Shown: positions 54,170 through 62,083, counted from the first letter of the stretch. The stretch: 64,000 nt of DNA from Streptomyces sp. ISL-94 (GCF_018614075.1 NZ_JAGGOZ010000029.1:53199-117198), one strand, 5' to 3'. Notes: a model not told the origin generated them from the sequence alone. A program made the numbers and translations.

Positions 54170-55624
54170 TCAGGTGGTCGGGTGCAGCCGGGACGGGGTG
54201 GGCGGGGAGGTGTGCGGGTGCGCGTCGGCGGATGCCAGGGCGCTGCCCGCCAGCCAGGACCGCCAGTCCATGTTCCAGTCACCGAATCCGTTCGCGAAGG
54301 GCGCCATCTTCTCGCCGCCGCTGTTGACCACTTCGACGATGTCCCCTTCGCGGACCGTCTCGAAGAACCAGGCGGCGTTCTCGGTGCTCATGCCGGTGCA
54401 CCCGTGGCTGACGTTCTCCTCGCCCTGCGCGTCGACCGACCAGGGTGCGGCGTGGATGTACTCGCCGCTCCACGTCACACGGGTCGCGTAGAGGACGGGC
54501 AGGTCGTAGAACTCGCTCGTGCCGCGCTTGATGCCGACGGTGTCCCCGCGCATCCGGACCTTGGGCTCCTTGCGCAGGACGACCTTGACGCCCGAGCGGG
54601 TGCGGAATCCGGCCTTTCCGGTGGTGACCGGGATCGTCCTGATGATCCGTCCGTTGCGGCGTACGGTCATCTGGTGGGCGGCGGAGTCGGTGACGGCCTC
54701 GATCCGGTCTGCGACGGTGAACTCGATGCCGTCGGAGGGACCTCCGTAGCCCCGCTCCCCGACCTCCACCCCGTCGAGGCCGCTGCGCACGCGGACCACC
54801 GTGTGGGCGGGCCAGTACGTACGCGGCCGGTAGTGCAGGGTCGAGTCGTCGACCCAGTGCCAGGCGCCCTCGACGCGCGGCTCCGAGGTCACCTGCAGGG
54901 CCTGCTCCACCCGGGCGCGGGCCAGGGGGTCGTCGGCGGGGACCGGATGGCTGAGGTCCGCCGTGACGATCTCACCCGCGCCGTACGTCCCCGGGCGGGG
55001 CCCGAACTCGGCCGTCAGCCGGCCGCCGTCCGCCGCCGGCGGGGCGGTCCTGAACGCCATGGTCACACCGACCGGCGTGCCGGCCGCGTCCTGGGCGCCG
55101 ACCTGCACGGTGTAGGTCTCGCCCGCCCGCAGCGGCTCGGTGTTCTGCCAGTTCCCGCCGTCCGGGCCTAGTTCGCCGGCCAGCTGCCGGCCGTGTGCGT
55201 CGCTGACGGTCACGTCGGTGAGGCGTCCCCGGTCGGCGAGGGCGATCTCCAGCGGCGCGTCGGGGTCCGTGGGGAGCGCGACGGCGCGGGCGGCGCGCGC
55301 CGCGTCGCCGAGGGCCGGCTCGCGCAGTACGGCTCCGCTCCCCCGGGCGGTGGCCCGTACCCGCTGCTCGCGCCAGCCCGTGCACAGCCCGGGCCTGAAG
55401 GTGTGCACGGCGCACAGCCCCGCCGCCCCGGTGCGGCCGCCCTCGTCGAGGGCCCTGCCGACCAGCAGGGTGACCGCCGCTTCCCGCGGCCCGCTGCCGG
55501 GTTCGCGCGTGGTGTCCGCGTCGTGCGCCCGGCCCGGCGCCGCCGCGACCACCAGCATGGCCCCCGTGACGGCGGCCACCACGCTCCACGCCTTGGTCGG
55601 TTGCTTTCGTTGTGCCTGTGGCAT
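54170..55624 (-). CDS. L,D-transpeptidase (YkuD domain, Ig-like domains)
   Basis: A 484-aa exported enzyme. The N-terminus is a signal peptide (WSVVAAVTGAMLVVAAAPGR) without a lipobox. Ig-like domains fill the middle, as in mycobacterial LdtMt2-type proteins (TAEFGPRPGTYGAGEIVTAD). The YkuD domain ends with HAAPWSVDAQGEENVSHGCT then GMS, with catalytic Cys409. It makes 3-3 cross-links in peptidoglycan or attaches proteins to it, outside the membrane. GGGAGGG precedes the ATG at 55624; a GTG six bases upstream is also possible. Confidence 0.9.
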   Translation of the reverse strand: MPQAQRKQPTKAWSVVAAVTGAMLVVAAAPGRAHDADTTREPGSGPREAAVTLLVGRALDEGGRTGAAGLCAVHTFRPGLCTGWREQRVRATARGSGAVLREPALGDAARAARAVALPTDPDAPLEIALADRGRLTDVTVSDAHGRQLAGELGPDGGNWQNTEPLRAGETYTVQVGAQDAAGTPVGVTMAFRTAPPAADGGRLTAEFGPRPGTYGAGEIVTADLSHPVPADDPLARARVEQALQVTSEPRVEGAWHWVDDSTLHYRPRTYWPAHTVVRVRSGLDGVEVGERGYGGPSDGIEFTVADRIEAVTDSAAHQMTVRRNGRIIRTIPVTTGKAGFRTRSGVKVVLRKEPKVRMRGDTVGIKRGTSEFYDLPVLYATRVTWSGEYIHAAPWSVDAQGEENVSHGCTGMSTENAAWFFETVREGDIVEVVNSGGEKMAPFANGFGDWNMDWRSWLAGSALASADAHPHTSPPTPSRLHPTT

Positions 55625-55770
55625 GACCACACAGCCCTCCCAGATCTCACACGGCCCGTTGGCAGCATCAAAACGATCGGGAGCCGAAATGATGATCATT
55701 AACTCGGCTCTTCGGCCGAACGGGCATCCCAAGAGAACTCGTTCGGAGCACACCGGCCGGGCGGGCTGCG

Positions 55771-55776
55771 TAGCAT
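55771..55776 (+). promoter_or_regulatory. Putative -10 box for leaderless GNAT gene
   Basis: TAGCAT is followed by 6 nt and the ATG at 55783. No ribosome site is present, so the mRNA probably begins at the start codon. Confidence 0.5.
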
Positions 55777-55782
55777 CGGGCC

Positions 55783-56307
55783 ATGCACCGGCTCCCCTTC
55801 CGGCTCCAGCGCCTGCGCCCCGACCACGCTGCCGCCCTGCTCGACTTCGAGCGGGAGAACCGGGCCTACTTCGCCGCGTCGGTTCCCGACCGGGGCGACC
55901 CCTACTTCGCCCACTTCGGCGCACGGCATGACGAGCTGCTGGCCGAGCAGGCCGCCGGGCTGCACTTCTTCCATGTCCTGGTGGGTGACGGCGGCGAGAT
56001 CCTGGGCCGGGTCAACCTGGTGGACGTGGCCGACGGTTCGGCCGAGCTCGGATACCGGATCGCCGAGCGGGCCGCCGGGCGGGGACTGGCCACGGCCGCC
56101 GTGCGCGAGGCCTGCCTCCTGGCCGACGCGGAGTACGGCCTGACCGCGCTGCGGGCCGTGACCACCCTCGACAACGGCGCCTCGCGGGCCGTACTGGCCC
56201 GTACGGGCTTCATGCCCGGCGAGGAGTTCCTGCTGGACGGCCGCCCGGCCCTGCGCTTCGTACGGGACCTGTGGGAGGCCGCCGCCCGCGAGGTGCCTGA
56301 GCCGTAG
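55783..56307 (+). CDS. GNAT-family N-acetyltransferase (RimJ/RimL type)
   Basis: A 174-aa acetyltransferase. The acetyl-CoA loop is in ELGYRIAERAAGRGLATAAV (R/Q-x-x-G-x-G/A pattern), with LGRVNLVDVADGSAELGY strands before and NGASRAVLARTGFMPGEE after. This is the RimJ/RimL subgroup acting on N-termini or antibiotic-like amines. The substrate is not known. It diverges from the L,D-transpeptidase gene with 158 bp between. Confidence 0.88.
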   Translation: MHRLPFRLQRLRPDHAAALLDFERENRAYFAASVPDRGDPYFAHFGARHDELLAEQAAGLHFFHVLVGDGGEILGRVNLVDVADGSAELGYRIAERAAGRGLATAAVREACLLADAEYGLTALRAVTTLDNGASRAVLARTGFMPGEEFLLDGRPALRFVRDLWEAAAREVPEP

Positions 56308-56384
56308 CCGGGGCGACGACGGCCTGGACCTGACGGCCCTGGGCCGCCTCCCCTGGCTGCCGCCCCGATGCCCCGCCGGACGCG

Positions 56385-56615
56385 TCAGCGTGAGCGGCGG
56401 GCGGTGAGCCGGGCGTTGGCCTTCATCAGGGCGGGGACGAGGACGTACACGACGATCGGGATGGCGATCGCGGTCAGGATCAGCGTCTGGAGCACCAGCG
56501 GTACGTCCTTCAGGACCGGGCGCAGCAGGGCGAGCACGATCGTGATGGTCGGATACACGGCGACCCAGGTGATCAGCGCGCGGCGGTGGATGGACGGGAC
56601 GGCGTGTGCGGACAT
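56385..56615 (-). CDS. Small membrane protein (76 aa), target of divergent TetR regulator
   Basis: A 76-aa protein with two membrane segments (ALITWVAVYPTITIVLALLR and LVLQTLILTAIAIPIVVYVL) and a basic end. It resembles the short DUF2798-like family seen beside TetR regulators in actinobacteria. AGGGGG precedes the ATG at 56615. The gene diverges from tetR with two matching palindromes in between, so it is almost surely under TetR control. Function unknown; a role in solvent or drug response is possible. Confidence 0.75.
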   Translation of the reverse strand: MSAHAVPSIHRRALITWVAVYPTITIVLALLRPVLKDVPLVLQTLILTAIAIPIVVYVLVPALMKANARLTARRSR

Positions 56616-56648
56616 GAGTACCCCCTGGTAAGCGGCTGGATCCCCAAT

Positions 56649-56710
56649 CTCCAACCTTCTGGTTGGAGTCTGGCACAGTCTGCGGCACAACTCCAACCGC
56701 ACGGTTGGGA
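56649..56710. promoter_or_regulatory. Twin palindromic operators for the TetR regulator
   Basis: CTCCAACCTTCTGGTTGGAG (56649-56668, perfect) and CTCCAACCGCACGGTTGGGA (56691-56710, one mismatch). Both are CCAACC-N4-GGTTGG palindromes. Their centres are 42 bp apart, four helix turns. The right copy lies just before the tetR -10 box; the left copy lies upstream of the small membrane protein. One site per promoter is the classic TetR arrangement. Confidence 0.85.
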
Positions 56711-56716
56711 ATAACG

Positions 56717-56722
56717 TAGGAT
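56717..56722 (+). promoter_or_regulatory. Putative -10 box of tetR, leaderless
   Basis: TAGGAT lies 6 nt before the ATG at 56729 and 6 bp after the right TetR operator, so a bound repressor would block it. Confidence 0.55.
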
Positions 56723-56728
56723 GGCCGC

Positions 56729-57319
56729 ATGGCCTGGGACACCGCGCGCACCAAGCAGCTCCTCCTCGACGCAGCCGTCGAGGAGTTCGCCGAGCACGGC
56801 CCCGAGGGGGCCCGCGTCGCGCGGGTGGCCACCCGCGCCGGGATCAACAAGGAGCGCATCTACCAGTACTTCGGCAGCAAGGAGAAGCTGTTCTGCGCCG
56901 TCCTGGAGGCCGAGCTGGCCAAGCTCGCGACCGCCGTCCCGATGACCCCCGAACAGGCCGAGGACCTCGGCGACTACGCAGGCCGCACCTACGACTATCA
57001 CCGCGAGCACCCGCACTTCCTGCGCCTGCTGGCCTGGGAGGGCCTGATGTGCCAGGACCGCGTCGTCGCCGAATGCGAGCGCACCGACCACTACGCCGAG
57101 AAGGTCGCCGCGATCGCCGAGGCCCAGCGCCGAGGCGCGCTCACGGCCGAGGTGCCCCCCGCGCAGCTGCTGCACTCCCTCGTCTCGCTCATCAGCGGCT
57201 GGTTCACCCTGCCCCAGCTGGCCCGGATGCTCGTCCCGGACGTACTCGACGGCGGCGAGGGCCGCAACCCGCGGCGCGAAGCCCTCGTGGCGATGGCGCA
57301 CCGGCTCACGCGCCCTTGA
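56729..57319 (+). CDS. TetR/AcrR family transcriptional regulator
   Basis: A 196-aa repressor. The HTH is at residues 10-55 (LLDAAVEEFAEHGPEGARVA, RVATRAGINKERIYQYFGSK then EKLF). The C-terminal helices form the ligand pocket and resemble the TetR_C_17-type group. It is expected to bind the twin palindromes upstream and repress both itself and the small membrane protein gene. The ligand is unknown. The start is leaderless. Confidence 0.9.
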   Translation: MAWDTARTKQLLLDAAVEEFAEHGPEGARVARVATRAGINKERIYQYFGSKEKLFCAVLEAELAKLATAVPMTPEQAEDLGDYAGRTYDYHREHPHFLRLLAWEGLMCQDRVVAECERTDHYAEKVAAIAEAQRRGALTAEVPPAQLLHSLVSLISGWFTLPQLARMLVPDVLDGGEGRNPRREALVAMAHRLTRP

Positions 57320-57347
57320 GTCACGGCGGCGGCCGGCGGGCGTCCGG

Positions 57348-57998
57348 TCACGCCAGCCCGTAGCGCCGGGCCGACTCCTCTTCCTGGGCGAGACGGCGGA
57401 GCGCCTTGAGCACGGGCTCGAAGAGGATGGTCGCGGCGACGGCGGTCTCGACCTTCTCCGCCTCGGAGGGGTGGGTCTCCACGAAGTCCAGGTCCCGCAT
57501 GGCCGCTTGGTGCATCAGCTCGGCGTACGGGGCCATCAGCTCGGCGTCCCAGGCATAGCCGAGCCGCATGAGCGTGGCCACGGCCACCACCAGGGAGCGG
57601 TGGACGGGCGACAGCGCACCCAGCTCGCGGGCGGTCGACCAGCCCAGCATCTCCAGCAGCCGGTCCACCTCGCCGCGCGCGGCGGCCGTGACCTCGTCCT
57701 CGTCCTCGTCGTCGGTTTCGGGGTCCTGGGGCAGCGCCCAGAGTGCGGCGCCGAGGCGGATCGTGCGGCCCAGGGAGTCGTCATCGACATGCCGGAGCAC
57801 CTCCCGGACCGTCGCCACGGGGACCTTGCCGACCTGGATCATCGCGCGCACCAGCCGGAGCCTGCGCAGGTGGCTGTCGTCGTAGTCGGCCGTCGTCGCG
57901 CTGATCCGGTGACCCGGCTGCAACAGGCCTTCGCGGAGGTAGTACTTGATCGTCGCGAGGGAGACACCGCTCCGCTCGCTCAACTCCGCCAGCCGCAT
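57348..57998 (-). CDS. MerR family transcriptional regulator
   Basis: A 216-aa MerR protein. The HTH is MRLAELSERSGVSLATIKYY with the wing YLREGLLQPG. A coiled-coil/effector region follows (LSPVHRSLVVAVATLMRLGY). A very acidic stretch (ETDDEDEDEVTAAA) sits in the middle. It lacks the Cys pattern of metal-sensing MerR proteins. The ATG at 57998 has GGAAGG at 8 nt. It diverges from the DUF4188 gene, with two matching operators between them. Confidence 0.87.
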   Translation of the reverse strand: MRLAELSERSGVSLATIKYYLREGLLQPGHRISATTADYDDSHLRRLRLVRAMIQVGKVPVATVREVLRHVDDDSLGRTIRLGAALWALPQDPETDDEDEDEVTAAARGEVDRLLEMLGWSTARELGALSPVHRSLVVAVATLMRLGYAWDAELMAPYAELMHQAAMRDLDFVETHPSEAEKVETAVAATILFEPVLKALRRLAQEEESARRYGLA

Positions 57999-58013
57999 CC
58001 CTTGAACCTTCCC

Positions 58014-58065
58014 TTGGACAGTGTCACTATCCAACCACGAAGACTTGGACAGCCGCGCTATCCAA
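58014..58065. promoter_or_regulatory. Two matching 21-bp operators between merR and the DUF4188 gene
   Basis: TTGGACAG-N5-CTATCCAA occurs at 58014-58034 and 58045-58065, with identical arms and different spacers (TGTCA and CCGCG). Each is an imperfect palindrome (one mismatch). The centres are 31 bp apart, three helix turns. Likely binding sites of the MerR protein. Confidence 0.8.
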
Positions 58066-58102
58066 CCAGCGGCGAGAACGAGGACGAGGACGAGGGGGCA
58101 CC

Positions 58103-58633
58103 GTGTTCGCGAAACCGATACCGGGCCGTACCACCGCGGACGTCAAGGGTGACGTCGTGGTCCTGCTGATCGGCATGCGCATCAACCGCTTCCGGGGGGT
58201 GCACCACTGGCTGCCGGTGGCGCTGGCCATGCCGCGCATGCTCCGCGAACTGGCCAAGGACCCCGACCGCGGACTGCTCGGGCACGTCCTGCTCACCGCG
58301 TCGCCCCGCACGTACTACGTGGTCCAGTACTGGGAGTCGAAAGAGAAGCTCTACGCCTACGCCGCGGCCCCGGACATGCTCCACCACAAGGCGTGGTCGA
58401 TCATCAACCGCAAGGAGCGCGCGGGCAAGGTGCGCGGGCACGTGGGGCTGTGGCACGAGGCGTACATCGTGCCCGAGGGCTCGCACGAGTCGATCTACTT
58501 CGACATGCCGCCCTTCGGACTCGGCGCGGCCCACGGGGTGCTCCCGCTCGAGGCCCGCGGCCGCCGGGCGACCGACCGCTTCGCCCACCGCCGCACCCCG
58601 GCCGCCGAGAGCCCGCAGGAAGCCGCCGGCTAG
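58103..58633 (+). CDS. DUF4188 (monooxygenase-like) protein
   Basis: A 176-aa protein with the DUF4188 pattern: KGDVVVLLIGMRINRFRGVH then HWLPVALAMPRMLREL, YYVVQYWESKEKLYAYAAAP then HHKAWSIINR, and VGLWHEAYIVPEGSHESIYF. The fold is a ferredoxin-like dimer near the ABM/phenylacetaldoxime-dehydratase type, with a likely heme-binding His. Function unproven. GAGGGGGC precedes the GTG at 58103. It is controlled by the divergent MerR protein, whose two sites lie just upstream. Confidence 0.8.
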   Translation: MFAKPIPGRTTADVKGDVVVLLIGMRINRFRGVHHWLPVALAMPRMLRELAKDPDRGLLGHVLLTASPRTYYVVQYWESKEKLYAYAAAPDMLHHKAWSIINRKERAGKVRGHVGLWHEAYIVPEGSHESIYFDMPPFGLGAAHGVLPLEARGRRATDRFAHRRTPAAESPQEAAG

Positions 58634-58639
58634 TGCTGC

Positions 58640-59160
58640 GGCCGGCCACGGCCGCGCCGAGCGCGCGGTGCATGCACGCGCGGGGCCACCGGTCCAGGCC
58701 GTGGAGTGCCTCGCGCGCGCGGATCTCCCGGAGGCCGGGGGTGAGTCGGCGCTCGTCCAGGACCCGGAAACCGCAGCGGGCGTAGTACGGGGCGTTCCAC
58801 GGGACCTCGGTGAAGGCGGTCAGGGTCAGGGCGGGCACGCCGCCCCGTACGGCGTGCTCCGCCAGGTGGTCGATCAGCGACCGGCCGAGGGCGCGGCGGG
58901 CGCTGTCCGGGTGCACGGACACCTGCTCGACGTGGAGGTTGCCGTCGACGCGGTCCGCGATCAGGCAGGCGACCGGGGCGTCGGCCTCGTCGGCTGCGAC
59001 CCAGGCCAGGCCGGCCTGCCGGTAGCGGGCGAGCGCGTCGAGCGGGAGCGGCTCGTCGTCCGCGATCTCCGGCATGCCGATGTCCCGGAAGCACCGCCCG
59101 GCGGCCCTCTCGATGTCCTGGAGAGGGGCAGTTCGTCGTGGCGTACCGCACGGATGCTCA
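58640..59160 (-). pseudogene. GNAT acetyltransferase with frameshift and missing start/stop
   Basis: The minus strand from ATG 59075 reads a good GNAT C-terminal part (HVEQVSVHPDSARRALGRSL IDHLAEHA; NAPYYARCGFRVLDERRLTP). The family N-terminus lies upstream in another frame: SIRAVRHDELPL near 59150, then one frame shift to QDIERAAGRCFRDIGMPEIA. No start codon is in the first frame. At the C-terminus the frame passes the expected end (HRALG) and reads on over the DUF4188 gene. Both ends are damaged, so I call it a pseudogene; a short protein from 59075 is possible. Confidence 0.65.
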
Positions 59161-59277
59161 GGGACGCATTGTTCCGGGCAGGCCGGACGGTGCCCCCTGG
59201 ATTTCAGGTGGCCGGCAGCGCGCCCGGCAGAAGTGGTCGGCGGGCGGCCCTGAGTGCCGTAGGGTGAGGTTTACCGA

Positions 59278-59351
59278 CGCGGGGTGGAGCAGCTCGGTAG
59301 CTCGCTGGGCTCATAACCCAGAGGTCGCAGGTTCAAATCCTGTCCCCGCTA
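59278..59351 (+). tRNA. Initiator tRNA-fMet (CAT anticodon)
   Basis: A 74-nt cloverleaf, CCA not encoded. The acceptor arms are CGCGGGG and CCCCGCT with the first base unpaired (C1 faces T72), a feature of initiator tRNAs. The anticodon arm is GGG-CTCATAA-CCC, with the three G-C pairs typical of initiators; the anticodon CAT is at 59312-59314. The T arm is GCAGG-TTCAAAT-CCTGT. Confidence 0.95.
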
Positions 59352-59357
59352 CTACCC

Positions 59358-59393
59358 GGAAGGGCCCGGATCCGCGAGGATCCGGGCCCTTCC
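59358..59393 (+). terminator. Terminator of the tRNA-fMet gene
   Basis: GGAAGGGCCCGGATCC, loop GCGA, GGATCCGGGCCCTTCC: a perfect 16-bp stem 6 bp after the tRNA. It ends the tRNA transcript and lies before the convergent SRPBCC gene, so it may serve both strands. Confidence 0.85.
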
Positions 59394-59429
59394 GCTGTAT
59401 CGGCGTCCCTGCGTTCCGGGATCCGTGCG

Positions 59430-59915
59430 TCAGAGCCGCTCGACCACGGCGCGCAGCGCGTCCATGACGAAGGTGCGCCAGCCCTTTCCCATGATGGTGC
59501 GGGCCGCCATCTGCGCCGGGTCGTCCGGGTCGAAGCCCTCGTGCACGAGGAAGAGCCGGGTGCCGCGGCCCTCCGGTTCGAGGGTCCAGGTGATCGTCCA
59601 GTCCGCCGCGTCGGCCGCGGAGGTGTCGGCGTCCCGCCAGCGGACCGACAGCATGCGCCCGGTCTCGTAGGCGAGGACCTCGGCCGCGGTGGTGCCGGAG
59701 TAGCCCGTGTTGGGGCGGGGCAGCGTGGTCATCGTGTAGCGGTGGCCGACCTCCAGGCGGAAGTCCGACGCCATGAGCCACTGGGCGATCAGCTCGGGTT
59801 CGGTCAGGGCGCGCCAGACCTTGGCGGGCGGGTGCGGCAGGAACTGGTCGACCCGGACGGTGGTGAGGTCGTCGTCGGGCAGGGGACCGGAGGGGAAGCC
59901 GGGTTCGGTGGTCAT
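59430..59915 (-). CDS. SRPBCC/AHSA1-type protein, partner of ArsR regulator
   Basis: A 161-aa START-like protein of the AHSA1 type: VRVDQFLPHPPAKVWRALTE, PELIAQWLMASDFRLEVGHR, WTITWTLEPEGRGTRLFLVH and the end helix MGKGWRTFVMDALRAVVERL. These proteins bind a hydrophobic ligand in a deep pocket. ArsR plus SRPBCC pairs are common in actinobacteria. It overlaps arsR by ATGA (59912-59915). Confidence 0.9.
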   Translation of the reverse strand: MTTEPGFPSGPLPDDDLTTVRVDQFLPHPPAKVWRALTEPELIAQWLMASDFRLEVGHRYTMTTLPRPNTGYSGTTAAEVLAYETGRMLSVRWRDADTSAADAADWTITWTLEPEGRGTRLFLVHEGFDPDDPAQMAARTIMGKGWRTFVMDALRAVVERL

Positions 59916-60253
59916 GTCTCATCGTCGGGCATGCGGTCGAGGAGCTCGCCGAGGTCCTTGAACCGGTCGCGCCAGAACCGCTCGTACGGATGGAGCCAGT
60001 CCTGCACATCGGCGAGCGGCGCGGCCTCCAGGCGGTAGATCCGCTGCCGGCCGGCGCGCTCCTCCGAGACGAGCCCGGCCTCCCGCAGCACCTTGAGGTG
60101 CTCCGAGAGGCTGGGGCGGCGCATGTCGAAGTGGTCGGCGAGGGCCTGGACGGGCTGCGGGCCGCGCTCGCGCAGCAGGCGCAGGACTTCGCGGCGGGTG
60201 CCGTTGGCGAGCGCGGCGAACACGCGGTCCTCTGCGGCACCCGTCGTGACCAT
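59912..60253 (-). CDS. ArsR-type transcriptional regulator
   Basis: A 113-aa winged-helix protein: RVFAALANGTRREVLRLLRE, HFDMRRPSLSEHLKVLREAG, LVSEERAGRQRIYRLEAAPL. No metal-binding cysteines, so it belongs to the ligand-sensing (SdpR-like) group. Between VOC (4 bp upstream) and SRPBCC (4-bp overlap) it is part of one operon, and the 19-bp inverted repeat at the operon promoter is its likely target. Confidence 0.9.
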   Translation of the reverse strand: MVTTGAAEDRVFAALANGTRREVLRLLRERGPQPVQALADHFDMRRPSLSEHLKVLREAGLVSEERAGRQRIYRLEAAPLADVQDWLHPYERFWRDRFKDLGELLDRMPDDET

Positions 60254-60257
60254 GGGG

Positions 60258-60632
60258 CTAGAAGCCTTCCTTCTCCGTGAGCAGCATCAGGCCGTTGCCG
60301 TCGGGGTCGCGGAAACCGGCCATCCGCCCCCAGGGGGCGTCGTCCGGCCCCTCGACCTCGACACCGGCCGCGGCGAGCCGGGCGCAGTCGGCGTCGACGT
60401 CGGCCGTGACGAACATGATCCCCCGGGTCGAGCCCGGCATGAAATCGCCCATGCCGGGGCCTGAGAGCGTAAAGACGGTCTGCGCGCCCTCGGGGGCGAC
60501 CTGGAGCCAGCGCATGGGACCGACCCGGCGGTCCGTCCGCACCTCGAAGCCGAGCACGTCGGTGTAGAAGGCGAGGGCCCGGTCCTGGTCGGCGACGGGG
60601 AGGGTGACGAAGGAGGCGTGCGTGATGTCCAT
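60258..60632 (-). CDS. VOC family protein, first gene of VOC-arsR-SRPBCC operon
   Basis: A 124-aa single-domain VOC protein: HASFVTLPVADQDRALAFYT, DVLGFEVRTD, RWLQVAPEGAQTVFTLS and GFRDPDGNGLMLL. It is of the actinomycete type usually paired with ArsR/SRPBCC. The ATG at 60632 has GGAGG only 1 nt before it, too close for a ribosome site. A TATCGT box 6 nt upstream suggests a leaderless start instead. Confidence 0.85.
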   Translation of the reverse strand: MDITHASFVTLPVADQDRALAFYTDVLGFEVRTDRRVGPMRWLQVAPEGAQTVFTLSGPGMGDFMPGSTRGIMFVTADVDADCARLAAAGVEVEGPDDAPWGRMAGFRDPDGNGLMLLTEKEGF

Positions 60633-60638
60633 GCCTCC

Positions 60639-60688
60639 ACGATAGGTAGGGGATTCCCTACGTGTCAAACGTAGGGAATCCCCTACCT
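60639..60688 (-). promoter_or_regulatory. 19-bp perfect inverted repeat overlapping the VOC-arsR-SRPBCC promoter
   Basis: AGGTAGGGGATTCCCTACG at 60644-60662 and its exact complement at 60670-60688, with a 7-nt spacer. Each arm is itself nearly palindromic (TAGGGGATTCCCTA), so two dimers could bind. The -10 box of the leftward operon (TATCGT, 60639-60644) touches the left arm. It is the likely operator of the ArsR protein. Confidence 0.85.
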
Positions 60689-60784
60689 GAAATCTCCTCC
60701 CCATCGCCCGGTCCGGCGCACGTGCGGCGCCCGGGGCGCCGGGAGGAGGATGGGAAGGGGACCGCTGCGGAGATCGGAGTGACC

Positions 60785-61168
60785 ATGTTCCAGGACACCA
60801 AGGCGTTCAGCGGCTACTCGGTGGACGACGTCGGGAAGGCCAAGGAGTTCTACGGCGGAACGCTCGGCGTGCGGGTCTCGGAGGACGACGGCATGCTGTT
60901 CCTCCATCTCGGCGGCGGCGGCACCGTGCTGCTGTACCCCAAGGACAACCACCGGGCCGCCGACTTCACCGTCCTCAACTTCCCGGTGGCCGACGTGGAG
61001 AAGGCCGTCGACGAACTGACGGCCCTCGGTGTGACCTTCGAGCGCTATCCGGACTTCGACGCGGACGCCAAGGGGATCGTCCGGGGCGAGGGCGGCATGC
61101 CCTCGATCGCCTGGTTCAAGGACCCGGCCGGCAACGTGCTGTCGGTGCTCGACGAGTCGACGCCCTGA
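60785..61168 (+). CDS. VOC family protein
   Basis: A 127-aa single-domain VOC protein: [60 protein letters not shown] and [17 protein letters not shown]. It is a typical glyoxalase-like actinomycete protein of unknown substrate. The ATG at 60785 has GGAG 5 nt upstream. It diverges from the VOC-arsR operon and shares its operator region, so it may be co-regulated. Confidence 0.85.
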   Translation: MFQDTKAFSGYSVDDVGKAKEFYGGTLGVRVSEDDGMLFLHLGGGGTVLLYPKDNHRAADFTVLNFPVADVEKAVDELTALGVTFERYPDFDADAKGIVRGEGGMPSIAWFKDPAGNVLSVLDESTP

Positions 61169-61176
61169 CCCGGGTC

Positions 61177-61757
61177 TCACCCACCTCCTCCCCCGCTCGT
61201 CGGCTCAGCCGAGGCGGCGGCCGCCCTGCCGCGGTCCGTCTGGAGGAGCCCGTGGTCGCGGGCGTGGATCGCGGCGTGCGTACGGTCCCGCAGGCCCAGG
61301 CGGGACAGGACGCGGGAGATGTGGTTCTTGACCGTGCCTTCGCTGAGGAAGAGGCGGTCCGCGATCTCCCGGCTGGTCGAGCCCGTCGCGATCAGGCGCA
61401 GCACGTCGGTCTCGCGCTCGGTGAGGACGTCGAGGCCGGGGCGCTCCGGAGACCGTGCGGGCTCGCGGGAGACGGCGGGCGCTGCGGGGTGGGCGGGCCC
61501 CGGGCGGGTGAGGCCGCCGGCCAGGCGGCGGGCCACCGCGGGGTCGAGCTGGGCCACGCCCTCGTGTGCCAGGCGTACGGCCGCTGCCAGTTGGGCCGAG
61601 GGCAGGTTCTTGAGGAGGTAGCCGATGGCGCCTGCCGCCAGTGCCTGGACCACGTACGCGTCGTCGTCGAAGGTGGTCAGCATGATCACGCGGCAGTCCG
61701 GTGCGCGCCGGGCCAGTTCGCGGACTGCGGCGACCCCGCTGTCCCTGACCGGCCGGA
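61177..61757 (-). pseudogene. NarL/LuxR response regulator, receiver domain truncated at its 5' end
   Basis: The frame reads the end of a receiver domain (VRDSGVAAVRELARRAPDCR, VIMLTTFDDDAYVVQALAAG, AIGYLLKNLPS, with the switch Thr and Lys) and a full LuxR HTH (VLTERETDVLRLIATGSTSR, EIADRLFLSEGTVKNHISRV). The first half of the receiver, with the phosphorylated Asp, is missing. At about 61750 the sequence changes abruptly into a plus-strand esterase fragment. Open frame up to 61815 exists but is foreign sequence. Confidence 0.8.
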
Positions 61758-62083
61758 TCGGCCGGCCGCTGATCACCCTCCAGGGCACGCTCGACACGCT
61801 GCTGCCGATCTCCAAGAGCGGTGACGTCTACGCGAAGATGGTCGGGGACGCGGGGCGCGGCGATCTGCACCGCTATTACCGGATCACCGACGGGACCCAC
61901 GCCGACGGCCTGTTCAAGCCGTTCCCCGAGCCGGTCCGGCCGATGTCGCCGTGCCTGAAGACGGCCTTCGACGCCCTGACCGCGTGGGCGGCGCAGGGCG
62001 CCACCCCGCCGCCGAGCCACACCGTGCCAAAGGCCGCGGCCGGGAGTGACACCGTCAACTCGTGCTCCCTCCAGCACCTCTGA
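61745..62083 (+). pseudogene. C-terminal fragment of an esterase (tannase-like alpha/beta hydrolase)
   Basis: The plus strand reads GRIGRPLITLQGTLDTLLPI, SKSGDVYAKMVGDAGRGDLH, YYRITDGTHADGLFKPFPE and stops at 62083. It holds the Asp (GTLD) and His (GTHADG) parts of an alpha/beta-hydrolase catalytic triad; the nucleophile half is gone. It begins exactly where the response regulator ends, which shows that both 5' ends of a once divergent pair were deleted. Confidence 0.75.

Noticed and set aside
59278..59393. tRNA-fMet as integration site of a mobile element
   Set aside because: No integrase, no duplicated tRNA end and no phage or plasmid genes are found within the window.
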